Shown here piece by piece: positions 1-6,061 of a stretch of DNA of 11,267 nt (within the stretch, counting starts at the first letter, position 1; every line of letters begins with the position of its first letter). The notes beneath the pieces were generated by a model. The model saw only the letters and a program-made list of their open reading frames with translations, was not told the DNA's origin and did no database searches. A program made the translations under genes and the position numbers. Source of the stretch: CAIYRG01 sp035577685 (GTDB lineage: Bacteria; Pseudomonadota; Alphaproteobacteria; Micropepsales; Micropepsaceae); the NCBI GenBank assembly GCA_035577685.1, contig DATLVC010000322.1:1-11267 (forward strand). Reading direction: 5' to 3'.

Positions 1-1073
1 CCCTGATGACGCCGGGCGGCGACAGCGCGCGCGTTTCGGGAGTCTTCAAGCTGATGGGTCAGCATTTCGAGAAACGGCCGCAGGCCACCGCCGGCGAAAC
101 AATCGCGTTCGGCAAGCTCGACAGTGCAAAGACCGGCGACACTCTCGCGTCGGGCAAGCAACCGCTGGCCGCACTCATTCAGGTGAAACCCTTTGCGCCG
201 GTGCTCGCCACCGCTGTACAGGCGAAAGAGCGCAAGGACGACGTCAAGCTCGGTCCTGCTTTCACGAAGCTCACCGAAGAAGATCCTTCGCTCACCGTCG
301 TGCACAACGCGGAGAACCACGAAGTGGTCATCTGGGGCCAGGGCGAAATGCATTTGCGCGTCGCCTCGGAGCGGCTGGCCGATCGTTTCCTGGTGCCGGT
401 GTCGACGCGGCCGCCCTCGGTCGGCTATCGCGAAACCATTCGCAAGCCAATCACGCAACGGGGAAGGCACAAGAAACAATCGGGTGGCCACGGGCAGTTC
501 GGCGACGTGGTCCTCGAGATCAAGCCGCTGCCGCGCGGATCCGGTTTCAAATTTGAAGACCGCATCACCGGTGGCGTCGTGCCGCGAAACTACATCCCGG
601 CCGTCGAGGAAGGGGTTCTCGATGCCCTCAAGCACGGTCCGCTTGGTTTCCCGGTGGTCGATCTTTCCGTTGCGCTGATCGACGGCTCCTACCACACGGT
701 GGATTCCTCCGATGCCGCGTTCCAGACCGCCGCGCGCATCGGCATGACCGAAGGCATGCCCAATTGCGCGCCAGTGCTGCTGGAACCGATCATGCGCGTG
801 AAGATCCATGTGCCGTCGAGCTCCACCGCGGACGTCAACAGCGTGATCTCGACCCGGCGAGGGCGCATTCTCGGCTTCGACGCGCGTGACGGCTGGCATG
901 GCTGGGATACGGTCGAGGCGGAGATTCCCCAGGCGGAGCTGCACGATATGATTGTGGAGCTGCGTTCACTCACCCAGGGCGTGGGCACCTATGAGATGAA
1001 TTTCGACCATCTGGCCGAACTCTCGGGCAAGCTCGCGGAACATGTGGTGGCTGCCCGCAAGGCTGCGGCGTAG
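1..1073 (+). CDS. Elongation factor G-like translational GTPase, C-terminal part (5' truncated by window)
   Basis: The reading frame is open from the window edge (first whole codon at base 3) to TAG at 1071-1073. About 356 residues are visible, and the ATG at base 6 is internal, not the start. What remains matches EF-G domains II (end) to V. Domain III carries the segment GQGEMHL near base 335, where classical EF-G has GMGELHL. Domain IV carries GGHGQFGDV near 483-509 and the run GGVVPRNYIPAVEEGV. Domain V contains SSTADVNSVISTRRGRILG and ends in the RSLTQGVGTYEM segment. The GQGEMHL and HKKQSGGHGQFGD wording fits the EF-G-like (FusA2-type) paralogue group better than canonical EF-G; this is family recall. 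Canonical EF-G promotes ribosomal translocation, but the role of these paralogues is less clear. The GTPase domain lies outside the window. No terminator is visible after the stop. Confidence 0.88.
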   Translation, partial: LMTPGGDSARVSGVFKLMGQHFEKRPQATAGETIAFGKLDSAKTGDTLASGKQPLAALIQVKPFAPVLATAVQAKERKDDVKLGPAFTKLTEEDPSLTVVHNAENHEVVIWGQGEMHLRVASERLADRFLVPVSTRPPSVGYRETIRKPITQRGRHKKQSGGHGQFGDVVLEIKPLPRGSGFKFEDRITGGVVPRNYIPAVEEGVLDALKHGPLGFPVVDLSVALIDGSYHTVDSSDAAFQTAARIGMTEGMPNCAPVLLEPIMRVKIHVPSSSTADVNSVISTRRGRILGFDARDGWHGWDTVEAEIPQAELHDMIVELRSLTQGVGTYEMNFDHLAELSGKLAEHVVAARKAAA

Positions 1074-1091
1074 GAGTCGGTATTGCCAGGC

Positions 1092-1118
1092 TTGTAAAGA
1101 TTAGAATAGTTCTAATAT
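1092..1118 (+). promoter_or_regulatory. Candidate promoter of dps
   Basis: A TTGTAA at 1092-1097 (4 of 6 to the sigma70 -35 consensus) and a TAATAT at 1113-1118 (4 of 6 to the -10) lie 15 bases apart, in an AT-rich island within GC-rich DNA. The spacing is shorter than the ideal 17. The assignment rests mainly on position, about 45 bases before the dps start, and on the overlap with the palindrome at 1100-1116. Confidence 0.35.
1100..1116. promoter_or_regulatory. Irr/PerR-type palindromic operator candidate upstream of dps
   Basis: ATTAGAA-TAG-TTCTAAT is a perfect inverted repeat with 7-bp arms and a 3-base centre. It is close to the iron control element bound by Irr in alphaproteobacteria (TTTAGAA-N3-TTCTAAA as I recall it). 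It also resembles the PerR box in a 7-1-7 layout. Both regulators belong to the Fur superfamily, and dps/mrgA genes are classical iron- or peroxide-controlled targets. It overlaps the presumed promoter, a position suited to repression. Seen: the palindrome and its place. Inferred: which regulator binds it. Confidence 0.6.
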
Positions 1119-1153
1119 ACCTCTGGGCGGACCGGAGCGACTGGTCCAACGAT

Positions 1154-1158
1154 GGAGG
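1154..1158 (+). promoter_or_regulatory. Ribosome binding site that decides the dps start
   Basis: GGAGG lies five bases before the ATG at 1164. An earlier in-frame ATG at 1152 overlaps this Shine-Dalgarno sequence and has no site of its own, so 1164 is the preferred start. A further ATG at 1170 is also possible. Confidence 0.65.
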
Positions 1159-1163
1159 CGTTC

Positions 1164-1664
1164 ATGGAAATGGATATCGGCATCTCGAAACAGAGCCGCG
1201 AGGCGATTGCCGAAGGTTTGTCGCGCGTGCTTGCGGACACCTACATGCTCTATCTCAAGACGCATGCCTATCATTGGAATGTGACGGGGCCTCTGTTCTC
1301 GTCGCTGCATCTGCTGTTCGAGACCCAGTACAACGAGTTGCACGATGCCGGCGATACGATTGCCGAGCGGATTCGGGCGCTGGGACATTTCGCGCCGGGC
1401 AGCTATGCGACGTTCGCGCGGCTTACGAGCATCACTGAGGACAATGACAGCGTGCCGACGGCGCTCGCCATGGTGCGCAATCTCACCCTGGGGCACGAAG
1501 CGCTCGGGCGGACATTGCGCGCGGCCTTCAAGACCGCGGACGCCGGTGGCGACCAGGCAACCATGGATCTTTTGATCGGCCGCATGGAGGCGAGCGACAA
1601 GACAGCCTGGATGCTGCGCAGCCATTTGGAGAATCCGTCATCGGAGACGATGCCGAAACTGTAA
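1164..1664 (+). CDS. dps: Dps family DNA-protection / ferritin-like ferroxidase
   Basis: The product is 166 residues from the ATG at 1164, a normal Dps length. Dps proteins form 12-subunit shells that oxidise Fe(II) with hydrogen peroxide, store the iron and protect DNA in the cytoplasm. The inter-subunit ferroxidase ligands are all present with the family spacing: His37 (in THAYHWNVTG), His49 (in SLHLLFE), Asp64 and Glu68 (in DAGDTIAERIRALG). The rest is the expected four-helix bundle. The N-terminus is short and has no lysine-rich tail of the kind E. coli Dps uses to bind DNA, so protection may work mainly through iron and peroxide removal. It is the first gene of a likely operon, with the DUF1326 gene starting 34 bases after its stop. 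A Fur-superfamily palindrome sits upstream at 1100-1116. Confidence 0.93.
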   Translation: MEMDIGISKQSREAIAEGLSRVLADTYMLYLKTHAYHWNVTGPLFSSLHLLFETQYNELHDAGDTIAERIRALGHFAPGSYATFARLTSITEDNDSVPTALAMVRNLTLGHEALGRTLRAAFKTADAGGDQATMDLLIGRMEASDKTAWMLRSHLENPSSETMPKL

Positions 1665-1698
1665 TCTGCCGTCCTGGCAGGGATGAGGGGGGAATGCG

Positions 1699-2334
1699 AT
1701 GACTGATACCAAATGGGAAATCCGGGCGCTCGAATTTGCCAATTGCAATTGCTCCTATGGTTGCCCTTGCCAGTTCAACGGGCTGCCGACGCATGGCGAT
1801 TGTCGCGCGATCGTGAGCTTCGAGATCAAGACGGGCTTCCACGGCGATACGAGGCTTGATGGGTTGAAAGTGTCCGGCATGTTCTCCTGGCCGGGGCCGA
1901 TCCATGAAGGCCATGGCCAGGCCGCCATCATCATTGACAAGCGCGCGACCGAGGCCCAGCGAAACGCGCTGCTGCGCATCCTTTCGGGACAGGACACGGA
2001 ACCGGGCGCAACCATCTTCAACGTCTTCGCCTCGACGTTGGAGAAGGTCCACGAACCGATTTTCGCGGACATCGATTTCGAGGTCGACATCGACAGCCGG
2101 AAAGCGCGTGTCATGGTTCCCGGCTATATCGAAGTAAAGGGCGAGCCGATCCTCAATCCGGTGACGGGGAAGGAACACCGCGTCCGCATCGATATGCCCA
2201 ACGGTTTCGAATACAGCATGGCGGAAATAGGACGCGGCTGGTCCAAATCCTCGGGGCCGGTGAAGATCGAACTCGCCGATACTTACGGCCAGTTCTGCCA
2301 CGTCGATCTCAATCAGAACGGCGTCATCCATTAA
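1699..2334 (+). CDS. DUF1326 domain-containing protein, Cys-rich, function unknown
   Basis: The product is 211 residues, starting at an ATG behind a purine-rich GAGGGGGGAA site. I recognise the family as DUF1326 from its N-terminal signature: Cys16, Cys18, Cys22 and Cys24 in ANCNCSYGCPCQF, followed by His32 and Cys35. Near the C-terminus there is a Cys200-His201 pair. I see no signal peptide or membrane helix, so it is probably cytoplasmic. The CxCxxxCxC cluster suggests metal or thiol chemistry, but no activity is established that I know of. The next gene starts three bases after the stop and encodes a DUF2182 membrane protein. From memory, these two families are often adjacent, which suggests that they work together. 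Its place behind dps and ahead of msrP hints at a metal or oxidative-stress role; that is inference. Confidence 0.85.
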   Translation: MTDTKWEIRALEFANCNCSYGCPCQFNGLPTHGDCRAIVSFEIKTGFHGDTRLDGLKVSGMFSWPGPIHEGHGQAAIIIDKRATEAQRNALLRILSGQDTEPGATIFNVFASTLEKVHEPIFADIDFEVDIDSRKARVMVPGYIEVKGEPILNPVTGKEHRVRIDMPNGFEYSMAEIGRGWSKSSGPVKIELADTYGQFCHVDLNQNGVIH

Positions 2335-2337
2335 ACG

Positions 2338-3156
2338 ATGGCAGAGGCTGCTCTCGAAACCGTGCTGAAGCGCGACCGCATGGTCGTGGGGGCGGCGCTG
2401 CTCGCGCTGACGGTGCTCGCCTGGGGTTATGTGCTGTGGCTGGCGGCTACCATGTCCATGGGCGCACCGGCTTCATCCATGCCGGGCATGGACATGCCGG
2501 GAATGAATATAGGGCCTTCCACCCACGCCTGGAATCTCTCCGATCTCTCCTTCACCTTCGCCATGTGGGCGGTGATGATGATCGGCATGATGACGCCATC
2601 GGCCGCGCCGATGATCCTTCTCTATGCGCGGGTCGGGCGTCAGGCGAAGGTTCAGGGCAAACCCTTCGCCGCAGCAGGCTGGTTCGCCGGCGGCTATCTT
2701 CTGGCCTGGACCGGTTTCGCCGCGCTCGCGAGTCTGGCGCAGGCGGCGCTCGCGGATGCGGCGCTGATCACGCCGATGTTGAATCTGGTCAATCGCGTCG
2801 CGGCGGGCGCGGTCCTCATTGCGGCCGGTCTTTATCAGTTCACGCCGCTCAAATATGCCTGCCTGTCGCAGTGCCAGGCTCCGCTTCAGTTCCTGCAGCG
2901 CCATGGCGGCTTCAAGCGCGATTTGTCCGGCGCACTCCAGCTTGGGCTCAGGCATGGGCTTTATTGCATCGGCTGCTGCTGGGCGCTGATGGCGCTTTTG
3001 TTCGTTGGCGGGGTCATGAACGTGCTATGGATCGCCGCACTTTCGGCCTTGGTGCTGCTTGAGAAAATACTTCCTGCCGGCTGGTTTTTGCCGCGCGCCG
3101 CGGGCTTGGTGTTGATAGCCGCGGGGGGTATATTTCTCTACAGAACGGGAATGTGA
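2338..3156 (+). CDS. DUF2182 integral membrane protein, Met/Cys-rich, putative metal-binding
   Basis: The product is 272 residues. It starts three bases after the DUF1326 stop with no clear Shine-Dalgarno sequence, so translational coupling is likely. Hydrophobic segments lie at about 16-38, 71-95, 112-137, 150-168, 208-232 and 233-268 (possibly two helices). After the first helix an apparently extracytoplasmic loop is methionine-rich, with Met at 39, 41, 48, 51, 53 and 56, the spacing seen in copper-binding Met motifs. The second segment holds the family core AMWAVMMIGMMTPSAAPM (Met77, 80, 81, 84, 85, 92). Later there are Cys175 and Cys179 (YACLSQC), then Cys210, 213 and 214 (YCIGCCW). DUF2182 members are annotated as predicted metal-binding membrane proteins. 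Copper is my inference from the Met motif. The partner is probably the upstream DUF1326 protein. Confidence 0.85.
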   Translation: MAEAALETVLKRDRMVVGAALLALTVLAWGYVLWLAATMSMGAPASSMPGMDMPGMNIGPSTHAWNLSDLSFTFAMWAVMMIGMMTPSAAPMILLYARVGRQAKVQGKPFAAAGWFAGGYLLAWTGFAALASLAQAALADAALITPMLNLVNRVAAGAVLIAAGLYQFTPLKYACLSQCQAPLQFLQRHGGFKRDLSGALQLGLRHGLYCIGCCWALMALLFVGGVMNVLWIAALSALVLLEKILPAGWFLPRAAGLVLIAAGGIFLYRTGM

Positions 3157-3170
3157 TTTGCCGCAGGTTT

Positions 3171-3188
3171 CCGGCCCGCCTAGGCCGG
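3171..3188. other. Short GC-rich hairpin between the DUF2182 gene and msrP
   Basis: CCGGCC at 3171-3176 pairs with GGCCGG at 3183-3188 across a 6-base loop. There is no T-tract after it, so it is not a standard intrinsic terminator. It could stabilise an mRNA end or mark a processing point within the operon, or be chance in GC-rich DNA. Confidence 0.3.
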
Positions 3189-3218
3189 CCGTGTCATCGG
3201 TCTGGGCCCAGCGGGCTT

Positions 3219-3224
3219 AAGGAG
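3219..3224 (+). promoter_or_regulatory. Ribosome binding site that decides the msrP start
   Basis: AAGGAG lies ten bases before the ATG at 3235. A GTG at 3226 in the same frame is only one base past the site, too close to be used, so 3235 is preferred. Confidence 0.6.
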
Positions 3225-3234
3225 AGTGAGTACC

Positions 3235-4245
3235 ATGCTGATCAGGAGCAAACAGAGCTGGGAACTTCCCGAGCGCATCGTGGCGCCGGAAGGACTGGTC
3301 ATGAACAGGCGAGGAATGCTCAAGGCCGCAGGGGTGCTCGCCGCGGCAGGTGTTCTGGCCGGCTGCGATCGCGGCAATGTCGCGCAAGCTCCCGGTGAGG
3401 CCGCCAAAACAGCCGCCGCCGCAAACGCGCCCGATCCGAGCGCGTCGCTTTATCCGTTCAAGCATAATGATGCGTTCAAGGTCACCGACCGCGAGATGAC
3501 GCCGGAAAACATCGTCACGGCCTACAACAATTATTACGAGTTCGGTGTGGAGAAGGACGATCCCGTCCGCAACGCCCATCTGCTGCCCGTCCGTCCCTGG
3601 GAGATCAGCTTCGAGGGCATGGTGGAGAAGCCGTTCAAGACGGATTTCGACACGCTCTTGAAAACCATGCCGCTGGAGGAGCGCGTCTACCGCCACCGCT
3701 GTGTGGAGACCTGGGCCTTCGTGGCGCCCTGGTCGGGATTTCCCATGAAGGCGCTGGTCGATTACGCCAAGCCGATGTCGGGCGCCAAATATGTGGTGAT
3801 GAAATCCTGGATGAACACCGAAGTATCGCCGGCGCAAAATCAAGTTTGGGTGCCATGGCCGTATACAGAAGGTTTGACGATCGAAGAAGCCACCAACGAT
3901 CTCGCCTTCATGGTGACCGGTGCCTATGGCAAACCGCTGCCGAAGCAGAACGGCTCGCCTTTGCGTTTGGCGACGCCGTGGAAATACGGGTTCAAGTCGA
4001 CCAAGGGCATTCAGCGCTTCATTTTCACCAATGAGCGGCCGAAGACCTATTGGATGGCGCTGGGACCTGACGAATATGGCTTCTGGGCGAATGTGAATCC
4101 GCAGGTGCCGCATCCGCGCTGGAGCCAATCGACAGAAGAAATTCTCGGCACCGGCCAGCGCGTTCCGACCCAGCTTTACAACGGCTATGGCGAGCAGGTG
4201 GCCTCGCTCTACAGCACGTTGGGCGGCGAACAGCTGTTCATGTAA
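3235..4245 (+). CDS. msrP: MsrP (YedY-like) periplasmic methionine sulfoxide reductase, molybdopterin catalytic subunit
   Basis: The product is 336 residues from the ATG at 3235, close to E. coli MsrP (334). MsrP is a Mo-molybdopterin enzyme that reduces methionine sulfoxide in oxidised envelope proteins, using electrons from the membrane haem protein MsrQ. Family landmarks are in order: YNNYYEFG near 100, the molybdenum-ligand region YRHRCVETW with Cys156, VPWPYTEGL, GSPLRLATPWKYGFK, DEYGFWANVNP, HPRWSQ, and a C-terminal YGEQVASLY. The leader is twin-arginine type (Arg25-Arg26 in NRRGMLKAAG), as expected for a cofactor-loaded exported enzyme. It ends in LAGC with Cys44, which would fit a lipobox, so the protein may be lipid-anchored; E. 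coli MsrP is soluble. Another in-frame ATG at 3301 could start at the Tat motif. No msrQ is adjacent: the next gene is trxB on the opposite strand, 15 bases away. Confidence 0.93.
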   Translation: MLIRSKQSWELPERIVAPEGLVMNRRGMLKAAGVLAAAGVLAGCDRGNVAQAPGEAAKTAAAANAPDPSASLYPFKHNDAFKVTDREMTPENIVTAYNNYYEFGVEKDDPVRNAHLLPVRPWEISFEGMVEKPFKTDFDTLLKTMPLEERVYRHRCVETWAFVAPWSGFPMKALVDYAKPMSGAKYVVMKSWMNTEVSPAQNQVWVPWPYTEGLTIEEATNDLAFMVTGAYGKPLPKQNGSPLRLATPWKYGFKSTKGIQRFIFTNERPKTYWMALGPDEYGFWANVNPQVPHPRWSQSTEEILGTGQRVPTQLYNGYGEQVASLYSTLGGEQLFM

Positions 4246-4260
4246 ATCGGTTGCGGAGGC

Positions 4261-5205
4261 TTAATGCCCCCCCGCGAGGAAGCGTTCCGCTTCCAGCGCC
4301 GCCATGCAGCCCATGCCCGCCGCGGTGACAGCCTGACGGAAGACTTTGTCCTTCACGTCGCCGGCCGCGAAGACGCCCGGGATGCTGGTCTTGGTCGAAT
4401 CGGGCGCTGTGCGGATGTAGCCTTCCTCGTCCATATCGAGCTGCCCGCGGAAGATTTCCGTGGCCGGCACATGGCCGATGGCAATGAACAGCCCATCGGC
4501 GGCCAGGAGATCGGACGCGCCAGTCTTCAGATTCTTCACCCGCACGCCGGAAACGATTTTGGGCTCGCCGCTGCCGACGACTTCCTCAACCGCGGAATCC
4601 CAGATGATGCGGGTTTTTGGATTCTGTTCGATGCGCATCTGATTGGTCTTGTCGGCCCGCAAGGTATCGCGCCGGTGGACCAGAGTGACCTCCGTCGCGA
4701 AATTCGTCAGGAATAGCGCTTCTTCCACCGCCGTGTTGCCGCCGCCCACGACCACCACCTTCTTGCCCTTGAAGAAGAAGCCATCGCAGGTGGCGCAGGC
4801 CGACACGCCGAAGCCCTTGAACCGCTCCTCGCTGGGCAGCCCCAGCCATTTGGCCTGCGCCCCTGTGGCGATGATCAGCGCTTCGGTGCTGTAGCGCTTG
4901 CCGGAATCGCCGGTCAGGATGAAGGGCCGCCGCGCCAAGTCGGCGCTCGCGATCAGGTCATATTCGACCTTAGTCCCGACATGCTCGGCCTGGGCCTGCA
5001 TCTGCTCCATCAGCCAGGGGCCCTGAATGGCCTCCTTGAAGCCCGGGTAGTTCTCGACTTCCGTGGTGATGGTGAGCTGCCCGCCCGGCTGGAGGCCTGC
5101 CACCATGACCGGTTCGAGCATTGCGCGCGCGGCGTAGATGGCGGCCGTGCACCCGGCGGGACCGCTGCCCAAGATGAGAACTTTGGCGTGCTCAGTGTCG
5201 GACAT
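4261..5205 (-). CDS. trxB: Thioredoxin reductase (thioredoxin-disulfide reductase)
   Basis: The product is 314 residues, a typical low-molecular-weight bacterial TrxB. This cytoplasmic flavoenzyme passes electrons from NADPH through FAD and a redox-active disulfide to thioredoxin. Motifs in order: the FAD-binding GSGPAG at about 13-18; the GGQL segment at 41-44; an ATG motif at 113-115; the active-site CATC with Cys137 and Cys140; the NADPH-binding GGGNTA at 154-159; the HRR motif at 177-179, which contacts the NADPH 2'-phosphate; and the second FAD motif GVFAAGDV at 277-284. The start has a modest AGGGA site a few bases upstream. It converges on msrP and diverges from an Lrp/AsnC gene, with 155 bases between the two starts, so the regulator may control trxB. 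That is inference from position. Confidence 0.96.
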   Translation of the reverse strand: MSDTEHAKVLILGSGPAGCTAAIYAARAMLEPVMVAGLQPGGQLTITTEVENYPGFKEAIQGPWLMEQMQAQAEHVGTKVEYDLIASADLARRPFILTGDSGKRYSTEALIIATGAQAKWLGLPSEERFKGFGVSACATCDGFFFKGKKVVVVGGGNTAVEEALFLTNFATEVTLVHRRDTLRADKTNQMRIEQNPKTRIIWDSAVEEVVGSGEPKIVSGVRVKNLKTGASDLLAADGLFIAIGHVPATEIFRGQLDMDEEGYIRTAPDSTKTSIPGVFAAGDVKDKVFRQAVTAAGMGCMAALEAERFLAGGH

Positions 5206-5230
5206 GCAAGTTCCCTAAGGGCGAGGATCG

Positions 5231-5256
5231 GCCGCCAGATATCGGAAGAAGGCGGC
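5231..5256 (+). other. Alternative (antiterminator-like) hairpin upstream of lrp
   Basis: GCCGCC at 5231-5236 is fully complementary to GGCGGC at 5251-5256, with a 14-base loop. The second arm is shared with the terminator-shaped hairpin at 5252-5274, so the two folds exclude each other. This is the layout of a transcription attenuator, but the stems are only six pairs and GC-rich, so chance is possible. Confidence 0.35.
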
Positions 5257-5281
5257 TAAAGGTCAAGCAGCCGCTTTTTTT
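5252..5281 (+). terminator. Terminator-shaped hairpin with T-tract before lrp
   Basis: GCGGCT at 5252-5257 pairs with AGCCGC at 5269-5274 across an 11-base loop, followed at once by seven T residues (5275-5281). On the plus strand this has the form of an intrinsic terminator. It lies between two divergent genes and ends no gene. It either insulates lrp from plus-strand readthrough coming across trxB, or acts as an attenuator in a long lrp leader. The large loop lowers confidence. Confidence 0.5.
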
Positions 5282-5360
5282 GCTCACATCTGCGAGAAGA
5301 TGAAATATTATTGCTGTAAAGAAGGGCCGTGTTTGGCATAGACGGGCTAAGGGACACGGC

Positions 5361-5840
5361 ATGACGCGGCACCAACTTGATTCCATAGACCGCCAGATCC
5401 TGGCCGAGCTCCAGGCGGACGGCCGCATGACCAATGTGGAGTTGGCCCGGCGGGTCAAGATTACCGCGCCGCCTTGCCTGCGCCGTGTCCGCGCGCTCGA
5501 GAAGGCCGGCTACATCAAGGGTTATCACGCCCAGCTCGATGGCGGGGCCTTGGGGTTCGAGGTTACCGCGTTCGCGTTTGTCGGGCTCTCCAGCCAGGCC
5601 GAGGGCGATCTCAAGGCTTTCGAGGAACAGGTTCGCGCCTGGCCGCAAGTGCGGACCTGCCGCATGCTCTCGGGCGAAGTGGATTTCGTGCTGCTCTGCG
5701 TCGCGCGCGACCTACCGGATTTTCAGACTTTTGTGACAGAGAAATTGACCGCGGCGAAGAACGTCGCGAGCGTGAAGACAGCCCTGGTCATCCGCACCTC
5801 GAAGCAGGAACCGGGTATCCCGCTCGAACCGCGCAGCTAG
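5361..5840 (+). CDS. Lrp/AsnC family transcriptional regulator
   Basis: The product is 159 residues, starting at an ATG with AAGGGA six bases upstream. The N-terminal domain follows the family pattern: LDSIDRQILAELQADGRMTNVELARRV, then a recognition helix around Ala36-Leu46 (ITAPPCLRRVRALE) and the wing GYIKGYHAQLD. Residues from about 67 to 145 form the RAM ligand-binding and oligomerisation domain (VTAFAFVGL, RTCRMLSGEVDFVLLCVA, SVKTALVI). Such proteins are homo-oligomeric DNA-binding regulators that often respond to amino acids and often autoregulate. The divergent trxB and the AT-rich patch at 5303-5312 between the two starts make local control plausible. The ligand cannot be told from sequence. 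Confidence 0.93.
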   Translation: MTRHQLDSIDRQILAELQADGRMTNVELARRVKITAPPCLRRVRALEKAGYIKGYHAQLDGGALGFEVTAFAFVGLSSQAEGDLKAFEEQVRAWPQVRTCRMLSGEVDFVLLCVARDLPDFQTFVTEKLTAAKNVASVKTALVIRTSKQEPGIPLEPRS

Positions 5841-5999
5841 CTAAGCACGCGCTGGCGTTCACCACGATTGCATTGCGTAGTCGCAAATTTTTCGCGGACC
5901 TGCGATCAAGCGGAGCTTGCAACCATCGGAAGATGCGAAACTATTTGTGACAAGACCATTTGCGCTGAAGATGCAGGCCGGCACTGCCGGGTGCGCGCC

Positions 6000-6029
6000 T
6001 TGCACGGCATGCTTTGCGCGGTCTATTTT
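6000..6029 (+). promoter_or_regulatory. Weak candidate promoter for the co-polymerase fusion gene
   Basis: TTGCAC (6000-6005) and TATTTT (6024-6029) are 18 bases apart, with 3 of 6 and 4 of 6 consensus matches. The whole gap from 5841 to 6061 otherwise shows only short inverted repeats (5873-5886, and 5978-5990 with a 3-base loop) and no gene. Low confidence. Confidence 0.22.
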
Positions 6030-6051
6030 AACCAAGCTTCCGGCCATCGTT

Positions 6052-6055
6052 GGAG
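6052..6055 (+). promoter_or_regulatory. Ribosome binding site favouring a TTG start at 6062
   Basis: GGAG lies six bases before the in-frame TTG at 6062. The first in-frame ATG (6089) has no purine-rich site in front of it. I therefore favour the TTG, without certainty. Confidence 0.4.
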
Positions 6056-6061
6056 TTGTGT

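Noticed and set aside
1666..1680. Five-pair hairpin (CTGCC/GGCAG) between dps and the DUF1326 gene as a terminator
   Set aside because: The stem is short and followed by a purine-rich ribosome site, not a T-tract.
1528..2331. Open frame of 267 codons on the minus strand opposite dps and the DUF1326 gene
   Set aside because: It lies antisense across two real genes and the gap between them, with no recognisable domain.
3171..3188. Hairpin after the DUF2182 gene as an intrinsic terminator
   Set aside because: There is no T-tract, and the following gene runs in the same direction with a good ribosome site.
3217..4128. Open frame of 303 codons on the minus strand opposite msrP
   Set aside because: It mirrors a confidently identified gene, its translation has the Arg/His-rich look of antisense frames in GC-rich DNA, and it matches no family I recognise.
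5873..5886. TTGCG-N4-CGCAA inverted repeat in the gap after lrp as a Fur box
   Set aside because: The half-site spacing (4) differs from the 7 expected for the TTGCG-N7-CGCAA type, and it is about 175 bases from the next start.
5945..5953. TTGTGACAA short palindrome as a CRP/FNR site
   Set aside because: It lacks the N4-N6 spacer between half-sites that these regulators need; too short to claim.
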